Assembly: GCA_008694505.1 (NCBI GenBank) | Contig: VZDJ01000056.1 | Coordinates: 2,608,461-2,672,460, forward strand | DNA length: 64,000 nt | Direction: 5' to 3' | Origin: Cyanoderma ruficeps | Lineage: Eukaryota; Chordata; Aves; Passeriformes; Timaliidae | Shown: piece after piece, positions 34,901 through 44,169 of the stretch | Layout: each line of letters opens with the position of its first letter | Numbering within the stretch: position 1 is the first letter of the stretch | Notes under the pieces: model-generated | What the model saw: only the letters and a program-made list of their open reading frames with translations | Database searches by the model: none | Told to the model about the DNA's origin: nothing | Position numbers and translations under genes: made by a program

Positions 34901-37358
34901 TGAGAAGAAAGAGAGCATTGCTCAACAGAGGGAAAAAGATTGTAACTAGCTAGTGAAAAAACTAAAAAAAACCCCAACAGCTCATGGCTGTACCATTCAA
35001 GATGGCAAAATCTGGGGAGGTGCACTGCTGCCTTTCTGTGCACACAGATATACCCTGTCCTCATGTTGCCAAGAAGTCAACAAGTAGCACAGTCCTGGAG
35101 GAGCCAAAGCAGAGACAGCCTCCTTGGTGAGTCCTGACCCTGATCTAGATCCTCCATCCACTGGCACTGTACAAAAAACGGAACAGAAAGATGGCAAGTG
35201 TCTGAGAGCACAGCTTCATACCTACCTTGTCATCCCTGCAAAGGAGAGACAGAAGTGCTTGTGAATGCTCTCCCAACGTGGCAGTGTTAGCAGCAGGCAG
35301 CACTATTCAACACCTTGGGCTCACGGGAGAACGATGCTCTTCAGGGGCTGCATGTCCCAGTTGCTCAAGCACTGCCACTCCTAACTCCGTGAGCTCTCTG
35401 CTACACCAAGCAGTGTATTTTTGCTTCTAACCTTGCTCTTCTCCTCCCCACTTTAGGAAAGGGCAAAGAAGAGAGCTTTTGTGGAGAGATGGAAAGCGGG
35501 CAGACGGAAAGTGCCTGCGGCCCAGGGACTCTCAGGGATCCACTGCTGTCCCACAGAAACAACAGCAGCAGCCAGGCAAAGGCCAGGACTGGGTCAGGAA
35601 GGAAGGGCAGCAGCAAGTCCTTGATGAGATGTGCTCAGGCAGTCCTTGGTCATGCACAAACAGCCACTGTGTTAATTGCCAAAAGCCACGTTTCCTTGAG
35701 ACGTTGCATCAGTTGCATGGGTTGATTTCCTACACTTTAAGCACTAATATGATGTTTTTAGTGAGCTCTTTATTTGCAAAAACAGAAGACAGACTTTTGC
35801 AGTTTCAGAGGAGAATGAGGTTTGCCTCACATTCTGTTCATATTAGTGGCTGAGCTGCTCACAGGAAAAAAAAATCCCAGGGAAGAAACATTGAAGGAAA
35901 AATCCTCCTCCAACATCATAAACCCATCTGCAATCCATTTCACACTTTAATAGCTCACAGTGGGAAGAAACATACATTTAATGTCAGAGATCCATAGGAA
36001 TAGGCAGCTCTAAAAAGGTCTAAAAAATAAAAACTGAAGTGACTGCTCAGTGTTCAAGACTCTTGGGAATAATGTCTAAGGAGACAAAAAGTAGTTTGAC
36101 ACTGGGTTCTGGATTTACCTGGTGTTCTGTGATCTGACTAGACATTCTGCTGTGTATTCAGTACATGCTAAGGTCAGTTAAGGATACTGGGTCACTCCTA
36201 AGCCTTTATAGCTCTTCTAGCTCAGGGAGATCAGCGCTGGGTTAATGACAAAGGAACACAGCTCCACATTTTTGAAAGTTGTCAATGTCAGCGCAGTAGT
36301 TTCTGTGTCATTGTAGCAGATAGGTCAGGGTAGTTTGACCTCACAGCTAGTTAGTCAAATAACAAGGTTAACAGAGAGGCACACTGTTAGAGTAACCCAG
36401 AGTGCAAGGGCATGGCAATTTATAATCTGGAAATTAACTCCAGCTTTAAACTGTCTAATATTAGGTGCTGATCATTGCCTTAAAGGTCTGTATTGCTGTA
36501 CCATAGAAGGAAAGGTCTCATCCTGACCACCTCAGAGTCAGAAATGGGACTTAAAGGATTCAAGTCATCTGCTGTGACGCCTTAGAAAAGGATGTGGTGC
36601 ACAGGCAGGGCTGAGCTGTTGTATGAAGTGTCAGCAGTTCTGGGCTGGCTGACACCTTGTGCAAGGAAGCAGCAGGACTGTCCACAGCTACATCTGTGAG
36701 TGATGTCCCCAGGGACTCTGCTGCAGGAAGGCACTGTGCCACCCCAGCCATAAGGCTGCCCTCACCCACCCTCTTCCCAGGACCAAAGGGAGATCTCTGC
36801 ACAGGACTGCACATTCCTAATCATCCTTCACGTATTCTTTAGTACTGTGTTCTCTTTTTTATCCAGAGGAGGAAAGGTGCCAGAACCACCACATGTCTCT
36901 TGAGAGCTGCACAGTACATAATAGCTGACTTTAAGGGACAAGCTGGCGTAGGAAACTGCCGCAAATCCTCCCTTACTATGCCATTCCCAGAGCAAATCCT
37001 CTGCCTGTGAAGAAAAGTCCCCCAGTTATCCCATATTAAATATGTCAGATGAGTTTCTTTCCCTTACCTGAACATAATCCAAAACCATGCCTGCCAAGAC
37101 CATGCCAAGCCCAGCTAGGAGGTATGGCAGGAGCACTTGCAGACAAATTGAGATTGCTGACTCTTCCTGTGACTTTGCCATGGCCGCTTTCTCCTCAGCC
37201 AACAGCTTCTGCTGTGCATGCAGAGAGACATCCTCTGCTTCCTGGCTGCCAAGTCGGCTCTCTCTGTGTTTACCCTTGCTCTTTCCTTTGTGCCTGGATC
37301 GCTCTCCATTCCTAGACCTGCCCTCTTTTCTCCTCTGCCGAACTTCCTCACCTTTCAT
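13791..37358 (-). CDS. SLC41A3: SLC41A3, MgtE-like magnesium/divalent-cation transporter (10 coding exons, complete)
   Basis: Exons on the - strand: 37358-37068, 26794-26687, 25883-25812, 25006-24862, 22800-22654, 20043-19899, 19175-19096, 17434-17300, 16511-16363, 13976-13791. They total 1458 bases, stay in phase at every junction and give 485 residues (human about 507). The protein is a multi-pass membrane carrier with two MgtE-type halves. The first has [17 protein letters not shown] (117-133) and [16 protein letters not shown] (222-237); the second has the cognate [16 protein letters not shown] (330-345) and [16 protein letters not shown] (445-460). SLC41A family members are linked to Mg2+ transport; for SLC41A3 a mitochondrial Mg2+ efflux role has been proposed. 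The start [10 protein letters not shown] resembles the human SLC41A3 start (MDGTETRQRR), which favours A3 over A1 and A2, as does the CHST13 neighbour. Confidence 0.92.
14111..14153. repeat. (GGGAT)8 pentanucleotide microsatellite
   Basis: Eight exact copies of GGGAT plus a final GGG, in the last SLC41A3 intron, 135 bases from the last acceptor. The + strand can form a G-quadruplex; the SLC41A3 transcript carries the C-rich complement (CCCAU)n. Perfect copies suggest recent or ongoing length change. Confidence 0.95.
14845..15292 (-). mobile_element. Old CR1-type LINE 3' fragment
   Basis: Begins with acagaatcacagaa and reads as a diverged CR1 in reverse orientation. The later part (aggtcatgttttctgggcct, then ctctgatcttgggc) matches the CR1 3' region that I know from reptile and bird genomes. 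Heavily mutated, no coding capacity. It occupies the last SLC41A3 intron. Confidence 0.65.
16363..16511 (-). CDS. SLC41A3: SLC41A3 coding exon 9
   Basis: 149 bp, acceptor tctgtgctctgcag, donor CTGCAG|gtaaac, phase 1 to 0, residues 375-424. Encodes [18 protein letters not shown] and [17 protein letters not shown], then a further helix ending YLAAALLQ. Confidence 0.95.
17300..17434 (-). CDS. SLC41A3: SLC41A3 coding exon 8
   Basis: 135 bp, acceptor tgtcctcacag, donor TCAG|gtagac, phase 1 to 1, residues 330-375. Encodes [29 protein letters not shown] and [12 protein letters not shown]. The WPNPC.TF segment is as in human SLC41A3, which supports the paralogue call. Confidence 0.94.
17435..19095 (-). 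other. SLC41A3 intron between exons 7 and 8
   Basis: 1.7 kb. It holds a TA-rich low-complexity stretch at about 18600-18735. The 16512-17299 and 19176-19898 introns next to it show nothing. Confidence 0.6.
18600..18735. repeat. TA-rich low-complexity stretch
   Basis: Repeated atata/tacata motifs over about 135 bases in an SLC41A3 intron. It is probably length-variable between individuals. Confidence 0.6.
19096..19175 (-). CDS. SLC41A3: SLC41A3 coding exon 7
   Basis: 80 bp, acceptor ttcttttcttaacag, donor AATG|gtaggt, phase 2 to 1, residues 303-330. Encodes [19 protein letters not shown] and AVFTPVING, the start of the second half. Confidence 0.94.
19899..20043 (-). CDS. SLC41A3: SLC41A3 coding exon 6
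   Basis: 145 bp, acceptor ttccttgccag, donor AGCAG|gtaaag, phase 1 to 2, residues 255-303. Encodes [34 protein letters not shown] and [15 protein letters not shown] and LK.GW are shared with human SLC41A3. It joins the two MgtE halves. Confidence 0.92.
20044..22653 (-). other. SLC41A3 intron between exons 5 and 6
   Basis: 2.6 kb with canonical borders and no recognisable content apart from short A/T runs (about 20650-20690 and 21349-21360). Confidence 0.6.
22654..22800 (-). CDS. SLC41A3: SLC41A3 coding exon 5
   Basis: 147 bp, acceptor tgtcttctctag, donor ATAG|gtacag, phase 1 to 1, residues 206-255. Contains [17 protein letters not shown] and [19 protein letters not shown], the conserved acidic D224/D236 region of the first half. 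Confidence 0.95.
22801..24861 (-). other. SLC41A3 intron between exons 4 and 5
   Basis: 2.1 kb with canonical borders. No exon, RNA gene or repeat was recognised. The 25007-25811 and 25884-26686 introns, about 0.8 kb each, are likewise empty. Confidence 0.6.
24862..25006 (-). CDS. SLC41A3: SLC41A3 coding exon 4
   Basis: 145 bp, acceptor tttggtccccag, donor CTTG|gtgagt, residues 158-206. [18 protein letters not shown] and the [17 protein letters not shown] helix follow the family closely. It enters in phase 0 and leaves in phase 1. Confidence 0.95.
25812..25883 (-). CDS. SLC41A3: SLC41A3 coding exon 3
   Basis: 72 bp, acceptor ttgactcctag, donor CAG|gtgagt, phase 0 at both ends, residues 134-157 ([20 protein letters not shown]...). 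The start ANTGQ.DD and the end NLALIQ match human SLC41A3. It is too short to stand out as an open frame and was found by continuity between exons 2 and 4. Confidence 0.9.
26687..26794 (-). CDS. SLC41A3: SLC41A3 coding exon 2
   Basis: 108 bp, acceptor ttttcttccag, donor GCT|gtgagt, phase 0 at both ends, residues 98-133. It carries the family signature [17 protein letters not shown], the core of the first MgtE half where the pore-lining acidic and polar residues lie. Confidence 0.95.
27735..27830. repeat. Possible ancient interspersed repeat
   Basis: The stretch gaatcagatcaaagtccatc and the following taaccca resemble a sauropsid repeat that often reads atcagaccaaaggtccatct. Diverged; family not certain. 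Confidence 0.3.
32343..32537 (-). CDS. SLC41A3: SLC41A3 alternative first coding exon (helix 1, form B)
   Basis: Encodes 65 residues from ATG 32537 (context gtgaccATGg, in-frame TAG 12 bases upstream). It ends [22 protein letters not shown] with donor CAA|gtaggt in phase 0, exactly as the 37-kb exon does. Over the last 27 residues the two exons share 16 identities, so they are versions of the same helix and both fit in front of exon 2 (HWDVF). An acceptor-like tract (ctccattttcctgctgag, exon start about 32559) lies upstream. A second possible acceptor, ttctcccag, inside the exon would shorten it. The predicted isoform is 453 residues and lacks the basic tail. Residue choice (ETSFSI...VPFLLAG) is closer to SLC41A1/A2 style. 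Expression is inferred. Confidence 0.75.
33000..33330 (-). promoter_or_regulatory. Candidate second SLC41A3 promoter (weak CpG patch)
   Basis: A small cluster of CpGs (including gcggcgcgcg near 33014 and the ccgaggccgagg area near 33120) stands out in an AT-richer intron, 450-800 bases upstream of the alternative helix-1 exon. It would serve an isoform beginning there. Inference from position and composition only. Confidence 0.35.
37068..37358 (-). CDS. SLC41A3: SLC41A3 first coding exon (N-terminus and helix 1, form A)
   Basis: The exon starts after the acceptor gtttttcag (first base 37384) and ends at TATGTTCAG|gtaagg. The ATG at 37358-37356 sits in an excellent context (gccaccATGa), and an in-frame TGA lies 18 bases upstream, so the start is well fixed. 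It encodes 97 residues: a highly charged basic N-terminus (1-67, rich in K/R/E, with KGKSKGKHR) and then membrane helix 1 (about 70-95, [19 protein letters not shown]). It leaves in phase 0 and joins HWDVF. Confidence 0.9.
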
Positions 37359-37384
37359 GGTGGCTTTCTTGAATCACAGTTTTT

Positions 37385-38421
37385 CTGAAAAACAAAGTCA
37401 GAAACAATGAGATAACAAAAAGAAGTATCAGGTAGGTGAGAGACAGGAAATTCTTCGGCATTGTGTGCATTTAACCTGAAGGCAAACTACTACTTACTCC
37501 CCAAACCCAAGATACTCTGTTGGCCCAAACACTAGTACTTAGTTTACCTTCAATTTTGTATAGTGTCAAACCAATCTCCCTTGCTGTAGCTGCATCTCTT
37601 CCTAGGCCTGTGCTCACGCTGCAGGGCTTGCTGTGCGTCCTGGCTGTTCCCCTGAGAAAGCCTAGAAGAAGGCAGAAGGTGCTGGACATGGCCTGAACTC
37701 TTGACCCACCAGCTCTCACACTGGGAATCACAAGAACTTATGAGCCCAGCAGAATCCAACCCTTTTCAGGACATGACCCCTAGCCAAGAAATGGGAGCAG
37801 TTCACTTCCTTATATCCTAGCATCCCACAGTCCAGCAAAGGACTAACCTAGCATCCAGGTGTGTACTATGATTACTACCTAGCACAGCTGGCCACCGCTC
37901 CTCAACAGCAAGACAATTCTTTGATCATCATGCTAATCTGGATACTTTTCCTTCCTTTTGTGCCTTAGTTGACATGCATGCACTACATGACTCATCTATC
38001 TACAAGGAAGTTGCCATGACCCTGCAGCATCTTACAAGCAAAAATAAACACACAAGATTCTAACCAGCAGCCCATTTGCTGCCATCAGATCTGATTTCTT
38101 GATGGAACTGTCACTCATACTGCCTGTCCCACTGCTGGCCCAGGCAGTGCCCCACGTCTTTCACCCATCACCTCCTGCCAGGGCTCATCTGGATTAACCT
38201 CTACCAGATGTTCTCTGATGCTCTCATTTTCAGGATGGACCCCTAACACCCCGAGGTCCTGCGCTACCCCAGGTGTGACCAGCCCTCTTGCCCCAGCATC
38301 TGGGGAGCGGAGGAAATCTGGGGGCCGGGAGGCCCCAATCACGGCTGGCAGGGGAGGGAGGAGGACAAAGTCCCGCTCTGCGGGAGGAGGAACCGCGGCC
38401 CCGTCCCCGCGCGGCGCTTAC
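37385..38421 (-). other. SLC41A3 intron 1 (5' untranslated intron)
   Basis: Lies between the CpG-island donor and the acceptor of the first coding exon. No coding or repeat content was recognised. Confidence 0.55.
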
Positions 38422-38850
38422 CGGCTCCGTGCGCTGCCCGTGCCGGGGCTGTCCCCGCGGGCCCGGGGGCGCGGCCGGGGCGATGCGAGTGCGGGAGGCT
38501 CCCGCCACATCTGGGCGCGGCGGGGGCGGCTCGGCACCCGCCCTGCGCGGCGGCCGCGGGTTCGAGCCCGGCCCCCGCCCGAGGAGGCGGAGGCGGCGCT
38601 GTGAGTGGCAGTCGCCGGTCCTGCCCCGGCGCCGTGCCCGCACCGCGGCTGTCGCACGCCCCGCCACGCCGGCAGCAGCCTCGGTCCCCTCCCGGTGCCC
38701 CCCGGCTACAGCGGGGGCGCTCCCGGCACGGACGGCTCTCGCTCGGGGGACAGCCCCCGGGACGGCGGCACCCGGGGCCCGGAGCGCCGCCCGCTCTCCC
38801 CCCGCCGCTCCCAGAGCCCGTAGAGGATGGTAGGGAAAGGGTGACAGCTT
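38290..38850 (-). promoter_or_regulatory. SLC41A3: CpG-island promoter of SLC41A3 with untranslated exon 1
   Basis: Very GC- and CpG-dense block with several GGGCGG/CCCGCCC boxes and no TATA box. On the - strand a strong donor (GAGCCG|gtaagc, exon end 38422) lies about 1 kb before the exon at 37384, so an untranslated exon 1 ending at 38422 is likely. The transcription start is not fixed. A donor-like site on the + strand at 38601 (GCGCT|gtgagt) leaves room for divergent transcription. Confidence 0.8.
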
Positions 38851-38859
38851 CCAGCGTGG

Positions 38860-41800
38860 GCAGCGTAAACAGGAGACTGCAATTAAGAGCTGCGGAAAGA
38901 CGTTTCCTCTGTTTGGGTTCGTCGGGGTATTTTTTGTTGGGTTGGTTGGCGGGGTTTTTTTTTTCCTCCTCGTTTTGGCATTTGCGAGAGCTCGTGTTGC
39001 AGGCTTCCTGTGCAAAAGCCTGCCTCCACCACCGGCAGAGCAAAAGTCCTGTTGACTTGGTTTTTCTCCCCCTCCCGTTCTGAATCAGCGTGTTAGAAAT
39101 GTGATTACAGCATCCATCACATTTAAGCACATAAATCTTATTAAGCACTGGAATAACCATATTCATGCAAGTCTCCTGAATCATGCAGCTCAGATTTCCA
39201 GAACAATTGAGGATATTAAATCATACCTCAGTACCAGAGAAAACTTATATCCTGCTGAAGTCTCTCAGATGTCATGCTATGCTAGAGGGCTCTTAGAGAT
39301 AAAATGGTGCCTCTGGCTCAAAACAGGGCACACCAAAAGGAGTTGAAGGTTTTTGTAAGTGGCAGTAACGAAACCCTGCAGCTGCTGTGTGTCGAGCGTG
39401 CACGGTGACTGTTGAACGTCACTCTATAAGGGCAAGGCTTTAAATTTCAGCTCACTTGGTGTAATTTTACATCTTTACTTTGCAACTGATGCTTCCCTGA
39501 GAGTGGTCAGAAGACAGCGTCTTGGTGTGAGAAATAAGAGGGGAAGGAACGCGGTTTTAAAAAGTAACAACGTTGCCAAGACAGTTTTAGACCTGTTAAG
39601 TGTATTCTCCTATCATTTTACCGCTGAGCTTCAAAGAAAAATATCTACAGAGCAAGGACAAAGTCTCCCGGGGAACTTGATTGACAAGGGCATTTTGGTA
39701 ATTCTTCCAGCTCAGGAATGTAACTGTTCTACAAGGGATCTCACACCTGGGTCTGAGCAGCAGCCACAACAAGAGCTCCCAGCTCCCTGCCAGGGCTCAC
39801 TCTGGGTGCAGAAGACCTGTCTGGCTCATGTGCCATGACCTGATGTACCAGGCTGCAGTCCCTGGAGCATCCCCAGTGGGTGTATATTTGAGTAGGCTGC
39901 CTTTCAGCAGCGGCACAAAGCTGCTCTTTCTCGGAAGTGCAGCAACATTGTTTGGATAGATCCTGGCTTTGACGTAAGGGAACAGTGGCTGGACCTTGAT
40001 TGCAAACAGAACTCCAGAGACCCTTTAGATAGGATAGCTCAGCTGCTCCTTGCAGCCTGGGAAGTGCCTGATGGCACAAAGCTGAGCAACCTCATGCTAA
40101 AATGTTTTATCTGCCCCCTAAGTTATAAATCACATGTGCTGCTTTCCTCTGCTCTCTCACAGATGTGCGGGTAGCACCAGCAGTTGCAAGGTGAGGACTC
40201 AATACACTCATTTCTGTGTCTCCCCACAGTGCTTTTGAAGACTGTTTCTTTCAGCAGGGAGAAAATAATAAGATTGAGTCTTATAAAATAATAAGATTGA
40301 GTCAACCCCTTTGTCACCTCCATGTTGCTTCACAACTGGACTTTCTTTCCAGCAATTATTCTCTCAGCCAAGAAGAGTGGAATTTTACAGCTTTCTTCAG
40401 TATTCTGTCTGAAGATTTGATTTTTTTTTTCTTCCCAGTTTTCTCCTATAAAATGGCATTTCTTGGGTGACTAGCGAGCACTGGAGACATTTCTCAAATA
40501 TAAATCTTGATTTATTACTTCAGTTAGCCCTGGTCACAGACTTAGTTGGACTGCTGGGCCATGCAAGCTCACATGACACCACTGGGGCTGTGTTAAGGCT
40601 GCTGGAGCCTGCTGCATGGCTCATCAGGCTGCACTCCCATCATGGGACAGGCCTCTGGATACCCACCCACTGCAGCTCAGGGATGCATAAGGGAATATGC
40701 AGTCTCCAGCCCTTCTCCTCTGTGAGACAGTGTTAGCTAGCATGGCTTAAAAGAATTATTTGAAGATATGTGCATAGACAGAAATAGGCAGTGCCAAACT
40801 GATACATTATCAATACTTTTTAAATTATAAATCTGAGGGTTTAGAGGCAGCAAACAGCAGGAACTTCCTGGAGCTGGTAAAGGGGGAGAAAAGAGATCTC
40901 TTCTCTTTTGTGTTCCTTTATGTAATATTTGAAGGAAAGTGAGCTTTATTGTCTGCTAGGCCAGCCCAAATAATTTCTAGATAGTTGTGTAATTTTGTTG
41001 TAAAATCTACCTCCTCTTCCTGATGCAAAATTCTGGGAAGTCCAGATGTTTTGTGTGCACCAGTGGTGTTAAGAAAAATTAAAAATGGCATCTCCTACCT
41101 TCTTTTTCTCATCACCTCCCCTTGTTATAGGCACTCACCACTCAGTTGCCATTGCCCTTGGGGCAGTTGTTTAGCCAGGCTACAATCACAAACTTTTCCT
41201 GAGGCTTTCTGTATGGAAACAATCCCGCAGAGAAGAGCAGAAGTGTTGTGAAGACCGGGTGTTTGTAGTGGGACACTTCTGTGTTGAGTTGCAGCACAGC
41301 ACTTTTCAGTCCTTTGTCAAACTATTCTTTAGGGGAATAAAACCAGCCTAAATCCCCACACTTCCCCAGCACTGTTGAGAACTCTCTGTGCAGATTCTGC
41401 CACCTCCTAGAGTCCCAAGGGTGGTATTTGTGTTGCTTTCTATTGCTTGAGGCCTTTCCACTCTCCATGTGCCGTTAGATGGCAGCAACTGAATGTGAAT
41501 GAGGCTCTGCAAGTCCTATTTATCCTGTGGCTCCAGCAGGGATTTCAAGCTTTTCGCTTCTAGGTCAATGGTTCAAATCTGGCCCAGGTCAGGAGGGGCC
41601 AGAGATCTTTATAATCCGACAGCTGCTGAGCGTCCACTGTGAGAGCAGTTTGTGCATTTCTGCTTCTGATCTTGTGGATGAGTGCCCTTCTCATCACTGG
41701 CACTAATTGGCACCAGTGCTTGACACGCCAACAAAGAGGCGGAAGATGCTCCAAAGAGACTGAATTCTCCTCTCTGAACTCCACATGATGGGACAAAGGG

Positions 41801-44080
41801 GAGCACTCATGCCTGTGCACAAGCCTGCCCTCGGTAATGATGCCAGAAAAATGTGCTGGCCCCATTCCTCCTCTAAGCGAGTAACTGCCCAAAATTATCT
41901 CATTCCGGACAGGAGGGTGACAGTTGGGGTCTTTCAGCAGATAAAATTAATTTGTTATTAATTTGAGATATGATGTTAGGATAGAGTAGTGATGGCGCAA
42001 TGAAATCCTGTCAAACGTGTTGTAATACCTATGTTATTTACAGCCTCTATAACTGTGGGGACCAACTCCATCCAGAACTGCCTTACAAGGTGACCTAATT
42101 TGGAAAAGAAAACAGATACAGAATTTTCTCACATTAGAGGACACCTCACTGTGACTTCTTCCCTTACAAATTTAAAGCCCTGTGAAGGACTGGAGCAACT
42201 GATACTCTCCAGAGAAACCCATGAGATAAGAACGGAGCCTAGCAAGCATGTGATTGTGATACAGTTCAAGCCCGTGTGTGTATCACTCAGCCTGTTCTAT
42301 AAAGATTTGAGAAGCATGTCACTACGCAAATCCCTCTGGGCAGCTGGGCTCCCCTCCAACACACAGATTTCCCTTGCTGCTAATGAATCAGCCTCTTTTG
42401 CTAACTTACCTCCAAAGTTCATTTACTTGGAAACCAAGGGAGCTTAGGGAACAGGGTTCTCTCCATGCATAACAATGACCTATTTTAGATACTTCTCCTC
42501 ACGAGGTCACAGAGAAGGGGCAGCAAAAGAGTGCTTCTATCCAAAAGGCATTTGCTGGAATCAGTCCTAAACAATGCCAGCCATTTCCATTTTGAGACCT
42601 GACATTTCATGGTGCCAGTGCCACCACGCAACAGAAAATGCTGGTGTGAGCCAGGGATGGGATCCAGCTGCCTCATTCCAAGGACACGCACCCAGGCCCG
42701 CTGCATACGTGAGTGTTATTCTCCAAACAGCCCCCTTCCCACGGAAACTGGTAACCCAGGATGGAAATGCTTCACAGCACTCCCAGAGCAGGATGGCAGA
42801 TGAGGCCAAGGGCATGTTTCACACATCTGGGTGTGTTTACATCACTGGGTTCTCTCAAGTACCATGAGCAATACAGAAAGGAAAACACAGAAATGCATTA
42901 GGGAATCTGTCCTTCCTCACCAAGCTCTGAAATGCTACCCATGATGAATTAGCAGTACAGCTTACAAGATTGCAGGAAAGAGGCACCTGGTAGCCCCACA
43001 GGAAGTGCTCGGAAACAGGAAATGTTTCATGTGCCATTTTGCCTCCGAGATGTGGGCTACTGCCCAAGCTTGGGAAGAATTCAAGCACTTTGTGATTTTC
43101 CCACAGTTAGTGCCCTGAAGCAAAATGGGAGGAACAAACAGATTATAATGTATTCATTTTGTATTTTATTTAACCCAAACCTCACCAATCTGACTACAAG
43201 GCTGAGATCTCAGACTGGAACTCTGTGGTTTCAGCCCATCTATGGTTGATATCCTGCAAGGCGAGAGAGGACCATTGTCTTGTGTGACTCAAAGCACACA
43301 ACATCTATTTAGATTAGCTCCTGGTTGAACCGGAGCATTTCTGTTAGAAATTCTGTTAGAACGTCTTTATGAGGCTATTTCACCCATTTTTGGCTGTCAG
43401 CTCCTGAATGCAGTTACATTTTTATGGCTGTAAAAGCCCATTTCCAAGCTGCCCTTTCCCTTCTTGTCATTCTCCTTAAGTCCCTCACATTAGGACAGGC
43501 AGATTACCCTCCACTTACTCGTGTGGGTCTCCCAAGAACTTCCCCACTTAACTAAGTTTCCACATAATGTGCAAAACAACAGGGCCCAGTATTGGCCAGT
43601 AGTGCTGAATCCAGAGAACCAAACTATCTGCACCTGCAGCAGACTTTGTTTGTTAAACCAGTGACCATTTTAGCCCTGCTAGACCTTTAAAGACTGCCCC
43701 ACGGATTTTCATAACTAACATGTAGGTTTTTTGCCTGTGCAATAGGAGACTGTCAGTATGCTACAGTGTCACTTCAGCCCATCAGTAAATCTCTGCCTGT
43801 AACCCATCAGCCAAACCAGATTAATTTGAAGGGGTCCGTTTTTCCTAAATAAATGTTCACTGGTGTTAATTACCCAGGTATTTTCATTCATGAGTCACCT
43901 CTGAGCTCTTCCATTATTTTGACTAATAACACTGTCACAAGCAGTGACACACAGCACAGCCTTTTTTTCCATTCTCCTGGAACATACCTGTACTTTGCTG
44001 CCCCTGCAGGGTACATTTCTCATCACTACCGACAGCTCAGGCTACTGACTAAGAGGGAGAGAAAAAAAAACCCAAAATCA
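38860..44080. other. Intergenic DNA upstream of SLC41A3, first part
   Basis: No gene supported. It holds a T/G-rich stretch next to the CpG island (38925-38970), a 16-17-base direct duplication (40264-40303) and an open - strand frame at 41560-41892 without recognisable similarity. Confidence 0.5.
40264..40303. repeat. Short direct duplication
   Basis: The 17-base string aataataagattgagtc occurs at 40264-40280 and again at 40287-40303, 23 bases apart. The exact copies suggest a recent slippage or repair event. Confidence 0.8.
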
Positions 44081-44088
44081 GTGTTTTC

Positions 44089-44165
44089 ACAGAATCACAG
44101 AATGGTGTGCGTTGGAAGGAATCATTAAGATCATTTATTTCCAAGCCCCTTGCCATAGGCAGAGT
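44089..44165 (-). mobile_element. CR1 LINE 3'-end fragment
   Basis: cacagaatcacagaatgg followed by gttggaagga and aagatcat is the reverse complement of the typical bird CR1 3' terminus. Only the end is present, as usual for 5'-truncated CR1 copies. Confidence 0.75.
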
Positions 44166-44169
44166 TTTT

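Larger units (their letters stand above)
26795..37067 (-). other. SLC41A3 large intron holding the alternative first exon
   Basis: 10.3 kb between form A of helix 1 and exon 2. It contains the alternative exon at 32343-32537, the weak CpG patch upstream of it and one possible old interspersed repeat near 27735-27830. The remaining open frames are short and unrelated to known proteins. Confidence 0.7.

Noticed and set aside
35200..35240. Donor-like ACAAG|gtaggt on the - strand within the large SLC41A3 intron
   Set aside because: The nearest acceptor would make an exon of only about ten bases, and no coding similarity lies beside it.
38230..39184. Long open frames on both strands in the CpG island
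   Set aside because: Arg/Pro/Gly/Ala-rich products of GC-rich sequence. The SLC41A3 start is fixed downstream by an in-frame stop and a strong start context.
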